Part shown: positions 1 to 13,300 of the stretch, in pieces | Position numbering within the stretch: position 1 is the first letter of the stretch | How the letters are laid out: each line of letters opens with the position of its first letter | DNA from: Trichostrongylus colubriformis | Taxonomy: Eukaryota > Nematoda > Chromadorea > Rhabditida > Trichostrongylidae | Direction: 5' to 3' | Assembly: GCA_963978905.1 (NCBI GenBank) | Contig: OZ022258.1 | Location: forward strand, 34,657,282 to 34,721,281 | DNA length: 64,000 bases | Made by a program: the position numbers and the translations under genes | The notes under the pieces: generated by a model | Database searches by the model: none | Told to the model about the DNA's origin: nothing | The model's input: the letters and a program-made list of their open reading frames with translations, nothing else

Positions 1-1158
1 GGTCTAGGAGGTTCAGGAATGTGGTAGAACGTTCTCTAAGCTTTTTACTAAAATATTTATTAACCCACCAGATTCCGTGGAGAGAGCTACAGCGCCCGTA
101 GTCGATACCCACCCAACACGCGGTGTCATCTACTATGAGTGGTCTTGGGGCAGCAAAGCGACGGAAGCTTGCGACTCTATCAACGCTGCATTAGGCAAGG
201 TATGTGAGAGTTACGAGACCGCGCGCCGCTGGCTCATCAGCTTCAGCAACGGCGAGATTGACATGGAAGACAAGCCACGCACGGGACGCCCACACGCATT
301 CGACGACGAGACGCTGCTCTCCGCCGTTCGCGCCGATCCTGAAAGCACCATGCGCGAGCTGGCGAAGAGGAATGGACAAACACCCATAACCGTAAATCGT
401 CGCCTTCACGAGCCCGGTTATGGGAAGGTGCTGTCGCGATGGACTTCATGCCCTGACGGATAGTCACGAATGTGCTCGTGTGAGCATCTGTCAATCGCTG
501 CTACTCTGCCCGCATCGCAACGACTTTCTCGTCTATGTGGCTACGGGCGATGAAAGCTGGGACATGTACGATACCAACGCAGCCCGAGCCTTTTGGCTGC
601 TACGTGACGCCGAGCTACCAATGCAGCCCATGTCCGACCTCCATCCGGAGAAGATTCTACTCTACTGCTCCTGGACGCAGAAGAATGCTTTTCCAAGAGA
701 TGCTGGCACAAGACGAGATAGTATCCGCTTCCATATACACCCACCAGCTCCAGAAGATCGCCGTCGCTATTCGAGAAAAGTGCCTGAGAAGGTCCGCGGT
801 CACCCTCCTTCATGACAACGCCCACCCATACGTCGCGGAGTGTACCCAGACTAAGCTACAGGAGCCCTGCTGGGATGTGCTGCCCCAACCACCATACTCT
901 CCAGACATTGCCCCTTCTGACTATCACTTTACCCATCCTCTTGAATCCTTCCTGGCCAAGAGAAAATTCGCTGATTATACTTCTTCGACTCTCAGAACTC
1001 AGAGTTCTGGGAGGAGGGAATCAACGATTTACCTATGAGGGTACAGGGTGTTGTCGATAACAATGGTGAATACGTTGTTGCCTGACTGCTGTTTGTTGGA
1101 AAAATATAATAAAAAGTGAAGATCGAAAAAATCCTACAAGACTTTTGAGACAACCTAA
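1..1158 (+). mobile_element. Mariner element with broken transposase, cut by the window edge
   Basis: The right inverted repeat ends GAGACAACCTAA at 1158 followed by TA; the left end is outside the window. A transposase is spread over three frames. Residues from 77 give a helix-turn-helix N-half (ARRWLISFSNGEIDMEDKP, RTGRPHAFDD). About 420-690 gives the first catalytic Asp (ATGDESW). About 690-1038 gives the second and third Asp regions (LLHDNAHPYVAE and [12 protein letters not shown]). All three catalytic Asp codons survive, but two frameshifts make it a pseudogene. It sits just downstream of gene L's exon 1509-1390, presumably in an intron. A sister copy lies at 11965-12838. Confidence 0.9.
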
Positions 1159-1389
1159 TACATTGCTTTATTTAAGGGTTGAGAAGGGGGCTTTGCGCGG
1201 GAAGCCTGCGTGAGGCCCAAACTCCTTCTGAAACATTTCTGTAAAATATTTGAATGTCTTCTGATGAAGTCTGGATCTCACACTCTCCTTTCAGACTTCA
1301 AAACGTATATATTCAAGTCTACCAATGGAAAATTTTGATCCTATCTAGGGAGGCTATTTAACTTCTGTTCATCACATTTTAAGACTTAC

Positions 1390-4300
1390 GGCGGAATACT
1401 GTTCCCCTCGACAGTCGTCAGTGCAGTAAAACGGAGCCTCTTTCATTCTGGATATTACAAGCTGACTGAAGTTTTTGTACCCATCGGTATCAGCACCGGT
1501 ACCCATATGCTGAAATATACTTGATGAACAAGACGGTTCCCCAACCTCACATGCAAGGTTACCATTGGGAATAACCATATATTAAGCCCGTGTAAAGACA
1601 AGATCAGAACGAGTCTACCAGCTAGCAAGTTGTGCGGCGTCGGAGGAAACGCAACTGATACAAGTTTCTGGATCCATATGCTTGCAGCAGTGTGAGGTCC
1701 CCCCCTCCCGGTCATGGCTTTCAAGAGGGCATCCATACCTGAATTCGGGCGCTTTTCCAAGAAAGATCGTCATGTCCATAATCTTCATAGCATTGCTACA
1801 TAGTACTAAGTTTACCTATGGAGGACCTTTTTTTTTTGGAAAAACGCCTAGCCGGCAAAAAATCTTCGACAGTGCAAGGTGATCAACTGCTACCCCACCA
1901 GAAATTCAAAATAACACCTTTTCCTTTTCAACGCAAGATACGACCCCAATTTGACCCTGGTTCTCACCATTGTAGAGTATCTTCCACTTACAAGGTCAGC
2001 AAGCACGTTCGATACAATCGAAGGAATCCGATTTTGTGTTGCTGTAGATTCGCTCTGACAAGCATTAGACTTTGCCTTTGAGCACTCCTACGCAGCATTG
2101 GTGTATGTGCAGATGTATCCTAGTATTGTTAGTACCGACTTCAATTCCTCTCCGTGTGCATAACATTCGGAAGTTCAGCTGCAACTGACTTAAATGGGAA
2201 AAATCTCACATCTGAAATAACCAGAGTTTGACCGAATGCCTTCCTAGCCTCTTCATCTCTACCATCGTTCTGTGGCTTTACATCAACCCATATCGCTCGT
2301 TCTTTCCCACCAGCTAGAGGTGTAGCTGAAATGTCCGTATCGTATACAAATCCAATTAGCAAAAAGACTCCAACTACTTGTTCTCAAAAAACCGCTGTGT
2401 GCCACCCTGATCTAACTTCAGTACTATTAGCGATAAGCTACTAAACGCAGCTAAGACGAGTGGGACTGATGAAAGCACCATGGAGAGCAACTCACTCAGT
2501 TGCAAATATGAAACTAGAGGTGCTGAGTAGCGCTTCAATGAGGGAAGAACGGTATAATGCGCCCAATAAACTTGAAGATTTGAACGGTCCTTCCGTCCTT
2601 CTTTCACCGGTTACCATCAGGTCGTGTTATCTTGCACTCTACATCACTGAAAAAGTGGACAATAGCTAGGTCAGGCAACTGTCGTTGCAGTACCTCCCTC
2701 TAGTTGTTACCCGGTCACCACGGTAGAGCCGCGATAGGCCGATTGACGTAGGCCTACCTATGCGAATTGCGCATCAGATTGCCCCGATCAAACTCGCGCA
2801 TCTATACACACAAAGCATGCCTTCCCTTTACTGATTACTTTGATTATTCCTGATATTGCCTACAGTGGATAATGTGTATAGTCTCTGCATACATTACTTC
2901 ACGTGGAATTATGCCTTTTTGAAGATTAACTGCCCCTTATATGCTGCATAACCAAGATTTGAAATCAAGAAGAAGGCGAGTAGGGAATCATTCTCATGTC
3001 TTTTGTGGCTGATATTACATCTAGTCGATTTTGTGAATGATTCATTTTGCTGCGGAGGCAGATTGAGTTGTCAGGCCAAGAAAAAAAAAAGAAAAAACCA
3101 CCCGAAATCAATGGGTGATGAATACAGGGTGAGGCAAAATCTGCTGACCGCAAGGCAAAGCCTTATCTCATCAAGAAGCAGGAGATTTCAAGATGAAGGC
3201 TCGCTCGAAGTGTAGGTGATCAGTACACATTTCATACCGTGCCACTAATCTAGTACCATGCGTTTTGCGCCGGGTACATCGAAAGGAATAGCAAGAAACA
3301 ATCGATCATAATGAGATGCTGTGCGTACCGTTCCATGCTTTCCTTGAAGTAACTTTCACGGAATCCCGCGATCAGTGGTAATACCGCGGGCTTGCTTTTA
3401 GAGCCACTTCAAGACCGTGGTGGAGTGTACGGCACAGAGGAAGTGGACGTTATGGGATGTCTGTTGGTCACCTTTCTTCAAGGCAAAACATCAAAGGAAA
3501 GGTCGAGAGGACTGTGGCTCGGCTTATTCGGTGATCTGCTGCAAAGTGCTCAAATAGTGGTGGCTTTTCTGAGACCACTGCTGCACTGCAATGCACACAC
3601 GTCTTTAGTGCAGGGGCGGCGTGGTACTGAACGCGGTCCGAATCGCGTCCAAGGTGAGGTACCATTCAGAGATGTGCGTTCCTTCGAGTACATTATTGAG
3701 ATAGTTCTGCCAAATAGTATCGACTCGGATATCATCTGATTTGTGGGATTTGGAAATTGCGCCTCATCGTTCTACAGCAACGCCTTCTTTTCGCAATTCA
3801 GTCGATGTTCTAGCTACTCTGACGGAAGCATGAGGTGTTATATACGATGAACTCCATCTGCAGATGTTTCTCTTCGCCGATTTCGTCTCTGTGTCCAAAC
3901 CAAAGTAGCTCCTGTCGAATTCCGGGGAGATATTTTGTTGAAAATACTTGTTGAACATGCATGCCAGTGACTCATGTTGATACCCTTTTCTTTTTTGGTC
4001 CATATATGTTTGTATAGATAGTGCATGAACAGTATATGAAAACTCACTGTATCCTTTGGATCTCGTGTCCGCGAAAATATAGACATACTCGCCGGTGAGG
4101 AATCCGCCATCCTTGGCTGCGAGAATAAAAGCGCGTTTTTGTCCGACTCCCTCGGCAAGGCAGGTTACAACAACTGAACGAAATTGAACACGACTTGTAG
4201 AGGATTCTCATGCCTTTTTGAGTTTTGCATGCCCTCTTTCGATTTAATGAGGCCTCCGTAATAATACTAGCAGTAACAACCAGGACCATTCTACTTGGTT

Positions 4301-7300
4301 GGCTATGCTCACTCGATGTCAAAACAAAACTGACAACAACACATTTTACGAATACTTTTCTTCTCCAGCACACTGGCTCGAATATGATGCTACCGATGCC
4401 AAAAGGTGTTGCTGCTCGTCGGGCGGTTGCCCTCCTAACCGCTAGGCAACAGCATCGTGGTTCCGGGTCTCCGGACCCCGCGCCACGCGGCTGCTGTGCC
4501 TGCGCGTTGTGACTGTCCGCGTGGGCTTCCCCAGGAACCATACTGCTTTCCCCATAGTATGGCCGCCGCTTCCCGGAAGTATGTGCTCACGCTCTCCTAC
4601 CCTTTAGACTATCCTTCGTACAACGCAAGTACAACTCTTACGACAACTATATTCATTATTTTAATATTGTGCTGTTCCGGAGTCTCATGGATATGTGAAT
4701 GTTTCACAACAATTGAGGCTCCAAAATATTTATTCAAAAAACTCAAAAGACCCCTCGAAAGTCTCAAAAGTTTCTGGAATATTTTTGCTATATTTCGGTG
4801 TCTGACACCTTCTTCAGGCCTGAAAGAGTGGAGATATGTTGTTATATGATATAGGTCATCTATCAATAACCTACTGTCCCTGTCTCTTTATATTCATTAT
4901 GTACATACTATTCACAATAGTCGCCCTCTCTCATCTTCCTGCCTGATCTCAGGTCCGACCGTGCTTCATCCCCTTAGGTCAACTAAAGGAATACTAGCGG
5001 TAACTGCGGTAACTGCTGCACCCTGCAGGCTTTCTACCCCGCGTGCAGCCGTCCACGTCCTCGGGTATAGCGGACGTGAGCATACCGGCGCTCAACCAAG
5101 CCGACCGCGATCCGCCTGACCGCACCGCGTCCTGACGGTCTGAAGCCGAACTGTTGAGGCCTCAACAGTTTGGCTTAGCATCCTAGCAGCTTTCGCCTGT
5201 TGCCCCTCTCCTCCCGGGGGGAGAGGTGTATGAGCACCGACTGGCAGTGGCGACTCCTTTTATAGAGCCACGACTGGGGCCGGGACCGGGCGCGCGGTGC
5301 GCCCGCAGGGACAGTCGCGATCCGCGACAAAAGGTAGCTTGTGAGGCCCAGTTTTTCCTAGCGGTTATCCTCCAGTGTTACCATAGCTTCAGTATTCTAG
5401 ATTGCAGTAAGGTGTACGCTGTCGTTTTTGTGGAATGTGAGCAGACGGGTGCACTGCAGCTTGCGTCCGTGCTGTGTGAGGGAGTTGCCACAGTTGCGAA
5501 GGGTGCGCGACCTAAACCTATTCTGCCATCAGTACGGGGGATTCGTTTGCAAAGTCAAGTTCCAATATTACAATGCCTAAGTGTCATCTCAAAGAGCTTT
5601 GACTCGTAACTCATGCATATGAACTCTCCCAGTTCTGTCAAAGTCTTCCTCTCGCTACACATCGCTCTAACCGACCATGGCATCCAAAAGCGGCATGGAT
5701 ATTTGAAAAATCCATTGGTTACAATTGCAATGAAGAAAAAATACAGGTCTTCCCCGTCACCCGGTAAAATTTGTTCCGTTTTTAAAGGCACAATTCACGA
5801 TAATTTTCGTGCGTCGTCTCGCTCCATAAGGACTCTGGAGGTGCTGAAGAACACATAAGTGAAGAAAGAGCCGAATAATCCTTTCAAAAACCATGGTAAT
5901 TCGGTGCCTCTGACCTTTGGCTTCGACGAGCCTTCAGACTAGAGGCAAACATTTCGACAAGTTTTTGCGTGATAATATCATCCGATAAGATTGCTGTTCC
6001 TATGGGAATTTTCCCTATCTTTTCTTATCGCAGTCGATATCATGCCTCTTATACACGTATATGTCACCGCTTCGCTGGCAAATCGTAACATGGGTGTGGG
6101 TCATCTTGAGACGGTGGCCGCCATCTCATTGACCGATTTTTCACGCGTTTAGCACTCACCCTCGCGCCGCGGTGATGGCACACATCTTGTTCTTGTGAAA
6201 GCGGCTATCTACTCGGGGATGGAATCAAGATAATCATATTATCGTGAACTGTGCCTTTAAGTACTATTGAACTGACAGAAGATTCCTTGGGCAAGCGGTA
6301 CGGACCGAAATGTTTGAAGTTTCGTACAGGGTCGACACTTACTTCTCGCTCTTGTGCTGACGTTGCCTAGTGTTCGGATGATTGTGTCTGACGAAACATC
6401 TTTCATCAGATAGAGAGCAGAAATCGTGATCTCCTCCGTCATTGCAATGGCGGTCTCAAACAACAACTTTGTAATAGCATATGTACCTAGTCAGTATGAC
6501 ACTTTGTATATCTTTATATTCTTCCTTTACGAGCATCAAATATGGATGTGTCATAAAGAAGGAGCTGTGAAACCTGAACGTCGTTTTTCATAACTTCACA
6601 TTTTCCTTCGTCGCCGGTATTTGTGTACACAAATGCGAACTGATTCCATGCAAATGATGCCATTACTAAGCGAATTGCTATTCCAAGGCTGCAACATGCT
6701 AAGTTTTTTGAATATCATAAACTCGTCTCTTTCTTTTTCACTGCATTGTTTTCAGCTATAATACAATATATCATATGCCGTGTGCTGAACAACGAAGTAA
6801 TATTCTGCCAAATTTAAAGGCACACCACGCGATAATCCAATTAGTGGCTTACTTTCGTGGGGCGAGCAAGTCCTTGGATAACTGCTCAAACTGCATCCTT
6901 GTAGCGGCTGCACGGTGCACCCTCATGGTGTTGTGCCTGTTTGAAAAAAGCGAGCCACGCCCACAAAGTTGAATCTCACCCGGCCTTAGACGAACAAATT
7001 TCCAACGTGGCGCTCAAACGTGGAAAATTAACTTGCTTTAGGAGATGATAATTAAATGAAACAGCCATTTCGATGTCGAAGGCGTCTTCCACATCGGAAA
7101 ATCGTCCGTCTAACGTCGTGTATGATTCAGTTGGGTGGGCGTGGCTCGGTTTTGTTTAAGCAGGCACAACACCGTGAGGGTGGACCGTGCAGCCGCAACA
7201 AGGATGCAGTTTGAGCAGTTATCCAAGGACCTACTCGCCCCACGAAAGTAAGTCACTAATTGGATCATCGCATGGTGTGCCTTCAATGGAGTAGGCCTGC

Positions 7301-10300
7301 TCTCTCAGTCTTGTATCCTTTCATCGAAACATCTATTCCCTGTTACACCAATTTCTAGAGCAGGCGATAAGCAAGAAAAAATTCTAAGAGATGGGCGCAA
7401 AGCCGAATGTTGATTCGCTATTAATATCACTGAGGAAACCTCTTACGAATAATGTGAGTGAGCATGGGGGCTACACATAGCAAACAGATTGAGCGAGAGG
7501 TTTAATACCGTGAAGTTTAGTATTCCTTGCTACTTGTGGCACGTTGAGGGTTTTTATTCCAACTAGCTTTCGAAAGGTAATGGTGGACGATCCTTGTGAT
7601 GGCGTGTTGAAGTTGGAAGGATGATTCAAGAAACTACATACATATCCATCTAGTGTGGAAATAAAAGTGGAACCGTGGGTGATCTCGTCCATTTTCAACC
7701 TTTCGATGCACAGACCGGTTCTTTTAGCATCAAAGGCCAAACCTTCTGTTTTTGAGAATAAATTCTAGGCTGCTACTAATCACACCCAGAAAAAAGAATT
7801 TGCTGCGAGCAATGTCACCAGAAATTTCGGTTCATGTTATATTTTGTTTGTGGTAGAGCTGAACAAGCAGAGCTATGTGTCATATCGCTACAAGGTGCTC
7901 ATTTTCAAAAGTTCGTGCAATGATACAGGAAGCTCTGTAGCCGCTAGAATGCGTGCAGTTCACATCTCAGTGGTCAAGCTCCCCACGCAGAGAAGCGACA
8001 AAGTAAAGCTATAGGGAAGTTCTTGAAAATCTTCCAAAATTTGTGACAAAGATGCTAGGGGGATTGGAAAGAGTTTGGTCTTGTACTGGCTTCGAATCTA
8101 GACTCCCTGCTTTCTGAGCATAAAACCAGCAATACCCTTTTATTAAGAAGCTGAAGACTGGTGAAAGGGTCTGCTTTGTTGGTGTGATGGATTAGCACAT
8201 TTACCGAAATTTGCACAGCTTCCAATTTTGGCAATAATTTGAGTAATCGAAAAAAATGTCAGTTTACCTCAGAGTGTTGACAGAAAGAACTGCAGTAGTT
8301 GGAAATCGGTCCATACTATCTAGAGCAGCAGAAGTGCTCAAACCCCACGTGAATGTTGGAATATTGTAGAATGCCCCGTTCAGTGCCGCAACGATAGCAG
8401 CTGAAAACGTGCCGTTTTGAATGCTGCGAGGCCCATGGGCATTTCAGACTGATGTATTCTTTAAAATAGATCCGTTTTGCACATCACTTCCCGTGGCTTT
8501 ACAATGTTTCATTTTAGGGTTAGTGCAGTACGAGTGTTAAGAATCACGGAAAGAAGCGTTTTGTCGTTTTTTATAGCTGTTCGCCATAAATCGATTAATA
8601 CGAAAGTGCTACTCACGATTATCACAAGGAAGGGAGGTTTATATGAAATAACTATGTAGGACATCAAAATTCCTACACACTTGCGAGCTGAGGCTAGTAA
8701 TATGTAAGAATTGCATCAGTGGCTTATCAGATTTCGAAGAAATTTTCCTTCAATATTTTGCGACAAAAAACGATAAACTCGCTTCCGCGCTATTATTAAC
8801 GCTCCGACGACACTAAGTGTGCGAATATTTTTCCACAAGTAAGGTCGAAGATGTGCTCATTTCACTTTTTCGTTTTTATTAAGAAGGAATTTTCGAGAGC
8901 AAGCTCAACTTTGTGGAAACCACATCAGTAGTTCAGACGTCGAGTTAACACTTCATAGGGTCCTATATTGCTTCACCAATTAAATGACTTACGATAACTG
9001 CATGTAGGCCCCATTATAGCATCTACATTTGCATTCTGAATCAACTCTACTGTGATGCCAGCTGCTTGGACCTCAATGCATTGGTCAAATCGAACAGTGA
9101 AGCTGAAATGGGAGTTATCAGGAAATGAAATATACGAAGCGCAGATTTTCGCCACGGTTAACAAACTTAGCCCATATTCTCGGTTGAACCACCACCGCCC
9201 AAACAGAGGTCATTCAGATATTATACTCACTTGAATTCGTATCCTGGAAGAAGATTTTCTTTGACTATTCGGTCCCTTGCAATAAGAACGGCTGACGCCG
9301 AGGTTCTGCAAACAGGCACGAATATGTATGAGAAGCTAGCGGCTGGAGAGAATCCGTATGATGCTTTTAGGAAAAACTAAGAAAGTCGGGTTCACTAGCG
9401 TCAAATGTGATGGCTCATCTCAGAGTAAGCAATAAAGAGCTTCAAGGTCTTTTTTACGGACGTGAATGAGTCACCCTATAAGACGATCGCAGCAGTACGG
9501 CAGAAGGACGTCTCGTTACGCAACTCCCCACATGCCCGATAATTTTTATATTTTCAAGGTCAGTGGAAGGATAGGACTCCTTTAGGTGCCTTCACTTCCT
9601 TTGTGCGTTTGTACAGTGTACGATCGGCGGTATAGGTGCAGCATGTTTGTTTTACTATTAAAGGAACACTTCGCGGTAATCAGATAGATCGACTTATCTT
9701 CTTGGATCAGTAGATCCTGGGTAACTAGTCAGGCTACACTTTTTAGCTTCGCCACGGTGCGCTATCCTGAAGTTACACCTGTTCGAATCCACTCCGACGT
9801 CACCCACGTGGGCTCCCTTATTGGTCAACTGAGCGAAATGGGTGGCGTCGGAGTGGGTGCGAGCAAGTGATACGGCACGTGGGACGTGAAAAAGGTGTGG
9901 CCTGACCAGATACCCAAGAATCCACTGCCCCGAAGAGGTAAGTGGACCCATCTGATTATGGCGAACTGTGCCTTTAAACAGTTGTTAACCCTGTCTGTGC
10001 AAATTTTAGCTAGCAAAATGAAAAAGACAGCTATGTGGAAGCAAACAGTTTGGGGGATTTTTCACGTCTTATGCTGTTTCACAAAGTCCAACAGGAAAAC
10101 CCTGAGAAATACAAAAAGCAAAACTCCATCCTTTTTTATCGCCTGAGCCTGAGATATCCGTTCACAAGCGGAATCAAAATACTCGTGTTACTATTAAAGG
10201 AACACTTCGCGGTAATCAGATAGGTCGACTTACCTTCTTGGATCAGTGATCCTGGGTAACTAGTCAGGCTACACTTTCGTGGATTACGCCCCAGAAGCTT

Positions 10301-13300
10301 AGCTGCTTCTTGGCATTTGCAGATGGGAGAGGCTGACGGACTCATTGCATTTGGAAGATTTGAAGATTTGTTGAAGATTTTATTAATGGAGTCGTGGAAT
10401 ACGGTTGTGAGACCTGAGATTGTGTTTGAACGGTAGCTTCACCGTAGAGTGTTTGACAATGATTTCAGCGTAATCCTTATATGAACCTAGAGCCATCGCT
10501 TTGCAGTCCCCTGCATGAGCTGTTGCAACTTTGAATATTTTGATCAGTCCTCTAACCATGAACACACCTGTAGCCTACTGTGATGTCCATGCTTGAAATC
10601 CCGTCTACAAACATTAGGCCAATGTTGAGTGTTCGAGCGGAAACAAGGTCCAAGGCCTGAAATTACAAACATGAAAAAGCTCTGAATTTGAAGTGCTTAC
10701 AGATGTCACATCTGGGATAATACACCTTTTGAGGTGGGCTTTCTTAGAGTATGGTACCAAATACATTGTAATAAGCTTTGGACAGGATTGATGACTGTTT
10801 CAAAGTGCATCTGTCCAACTTGCTGTGGTTAGGCCGAGCTCATATGTTGCGGACCGGCCAACACCGGGCGGTGCCGGCGTCGGTGCGCAAAGTATGTGGC
10901 GTAACCAAGTGGTAAAAAGAATCCGAGACTGCTTGATAACACTTGGGTTGAGGAATGCGTTCCCGCAGTATCTTGTTTTCTGTATTTCACAACGTATTCT
11001 TCACCCCGACAAAGCTTATGTATGTGCTTGATAGAACCTTCTCTACTCTACAGAACCTTGTCCCTTGTTTTTCGTCTCCTTCGCTTGCTTTCTATTTATG
11101 AGGTTTAGAAATGAAGTGCTGTGGAGGTGAGAATTCGCACTCTCAACATTTCCTCCTCTTCGTTTGCCATCGAAGTCAGAAAATGTATTTCGATAGAGCT
11201 TCTTCTGCTCTACAGAATGGCACTGCTTGTTATTTAAATCACCCCTTACCTAAGTCATCCATTTTTGCTAGGTTATCCGGAAAGTAATGTGACAGATTTC
11301 GTAGTACTACTTAGTATTAACACTTTACCCGACGCACGAAGAACATCGTGTAACGTCGATCTAGGAGCATCCGAGGAGGTCGCAAGTTGCGCACTGTAAA
11401 GTCAGATCGTTCTTCACAAAAGGCAAGTGTAAGCTGCTTCTTTTGCGTAGGTGGACGTCCCGATCGACTATAGTTTCGAGACATTTTTCGAACTTGTCAC
11501 AATATCTGACCTCGTTCGATAAAGTGCTTGGTCCTTCATTTTCTCCGGCGAGAGCCGATGGGCTTCATCCGCGGATTTTTCGGAACGGAAGTAGTATAGA
11601 AGGAGAGCTGCCCGATATAGCGTTTTCATGTCGTCCATCTCTAGCACGTTAGTGAAAGATGAAGTCTGTCTGGACCATATTCCCTGGATGGCGTAAAGTA
11701 CGGGTCTTCAAACACTAAGTTCCAGAGTTTTGTCCTCTCACCACTTCGACGTCCAAAAATATATGTTGTCGAGTCTCACCACTGCATTTGTCTCATTACT
11801 TTTCGGTCAACCTGATAAATCACCCTAAAAAATGTTTGCTGTTTTTAAGGCTCACAAATGCAGTACTCCGCAAAGATGTCCACTTTTTGTGTTCTCTTTC
11901 TCGCCTACCATCGAGATTGAAGAAACATCCGTATATGCATTCGATACAGCTTTTTCTGCTCTGCAGGAGTCTTGAAAGTCTTGTAGGATTCTTTCGATTA
12001 CCACTTTTTATTATTTTTTCTTCCAACCAACAACAATTAGGCAAGAACGTATACACCATTGTTATCGACAACACTCTACCACCTCATAGGTAAATCGTTG
12101 ATTTCCTCCTCCCAGAACTCTGGGTTCTGAGAGTCGAAGAAGTCAGCGATCGCCTCTGCGAGCAAGTCATAATCAACGAGTTTCTCTTGGCAAGGAAGGA
12201 TTCAAGAGGATCATAAAGGTGATAGTCAGAAGGGGCAATGTCTGAGTATGGCGGGTGGGGCAGCACATCCCAGCCGAGCTCCTGTAGCTTGGCCTGGGTA
12301 CTTTTCGCGAAATGGGAGCGGGCGTCGTCATGGAAGAGGGTGACCGCGCACCTTTTCCTGCGTTTTTCTCGAATAGCGATGGCGAGCTGCTGGAGCTGGT
12401 GGACGTACATACGGCTGCGGTGACTGTCTCGCCACGTACCAGACCTCATGTAAAAGCATTCCTTCTGCGTCCCAGAGGTAACAACCCTGAGTCTGGTTTG
12501 CCTTCCACGTCTATGTCGCCGTTGCTGAAGCTGATGAACCAGCGACGCACGGTCTTGTAGTTCACACATCCCTTGCCCAATGCAGCGTTAATGGAGTGGC
12601 AAGCTTGCGTCACTTTGGCGCTGCAAGACTACTCATAGTGAATGACACCGCGTGTTGAAAGAGTATCGACAACGGGCATTGAAGCTCTCTCCACGGAATT
12701 CGGTGGGTCAATATATATTTCGTCAGAAAGTTCAGAGGGCCTTCTACCATACTCCCGAACCGCCTAGACCTGCCTCAAAGTAAACAAGAAACATTGATTT
12801 TTTTTTAGAAATCATACAAGACTTCTGGGACAACCTAATTTTTCTGAGGTTGAGAAATGGGGTATTCAGCAAGTACCCACCGGCACTTTCCCTCGCAACT
12901 CGAGATTTCATCAGACACTTTTATTGGGCAAGAAAACTCTCACCTTTGATTACAACGATGTCTATTTTCCCTTATTTGATTTCATTTGACGTGGAGAAGG
13001 TCAATTTATTGGGACCTCGTTGTGCCAAAAGTGACATTTGTGCCTACTTACACTATTTCTGAACCTTGAAAAACACAGTAGATTGAGTAATCAAAAACAA
13101 ATGGACTGCTGAAGTGCTGAAGAAGCTCTGTCGAAAACATATGTGCATGTATATTTTGAACTCGATGAAAGGAAATGTCGTGGGTGCGAATTTTCGCCTT
13201 AAGATTACCTCATTTCTGAACCTCATAAATATGATGCAATCAAAGGTATCGAAAAACAAATACAACGTTTTGTAGAGCAGAAGAAAATTAATTTATGTAA

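Noticed and set aside
4400..4450. Possible tRNA on the minus strand (TAGCGGTTAGG)
   Set aside because: Only an A-box-like piece; no B-box or acceptor stem at the right distance.
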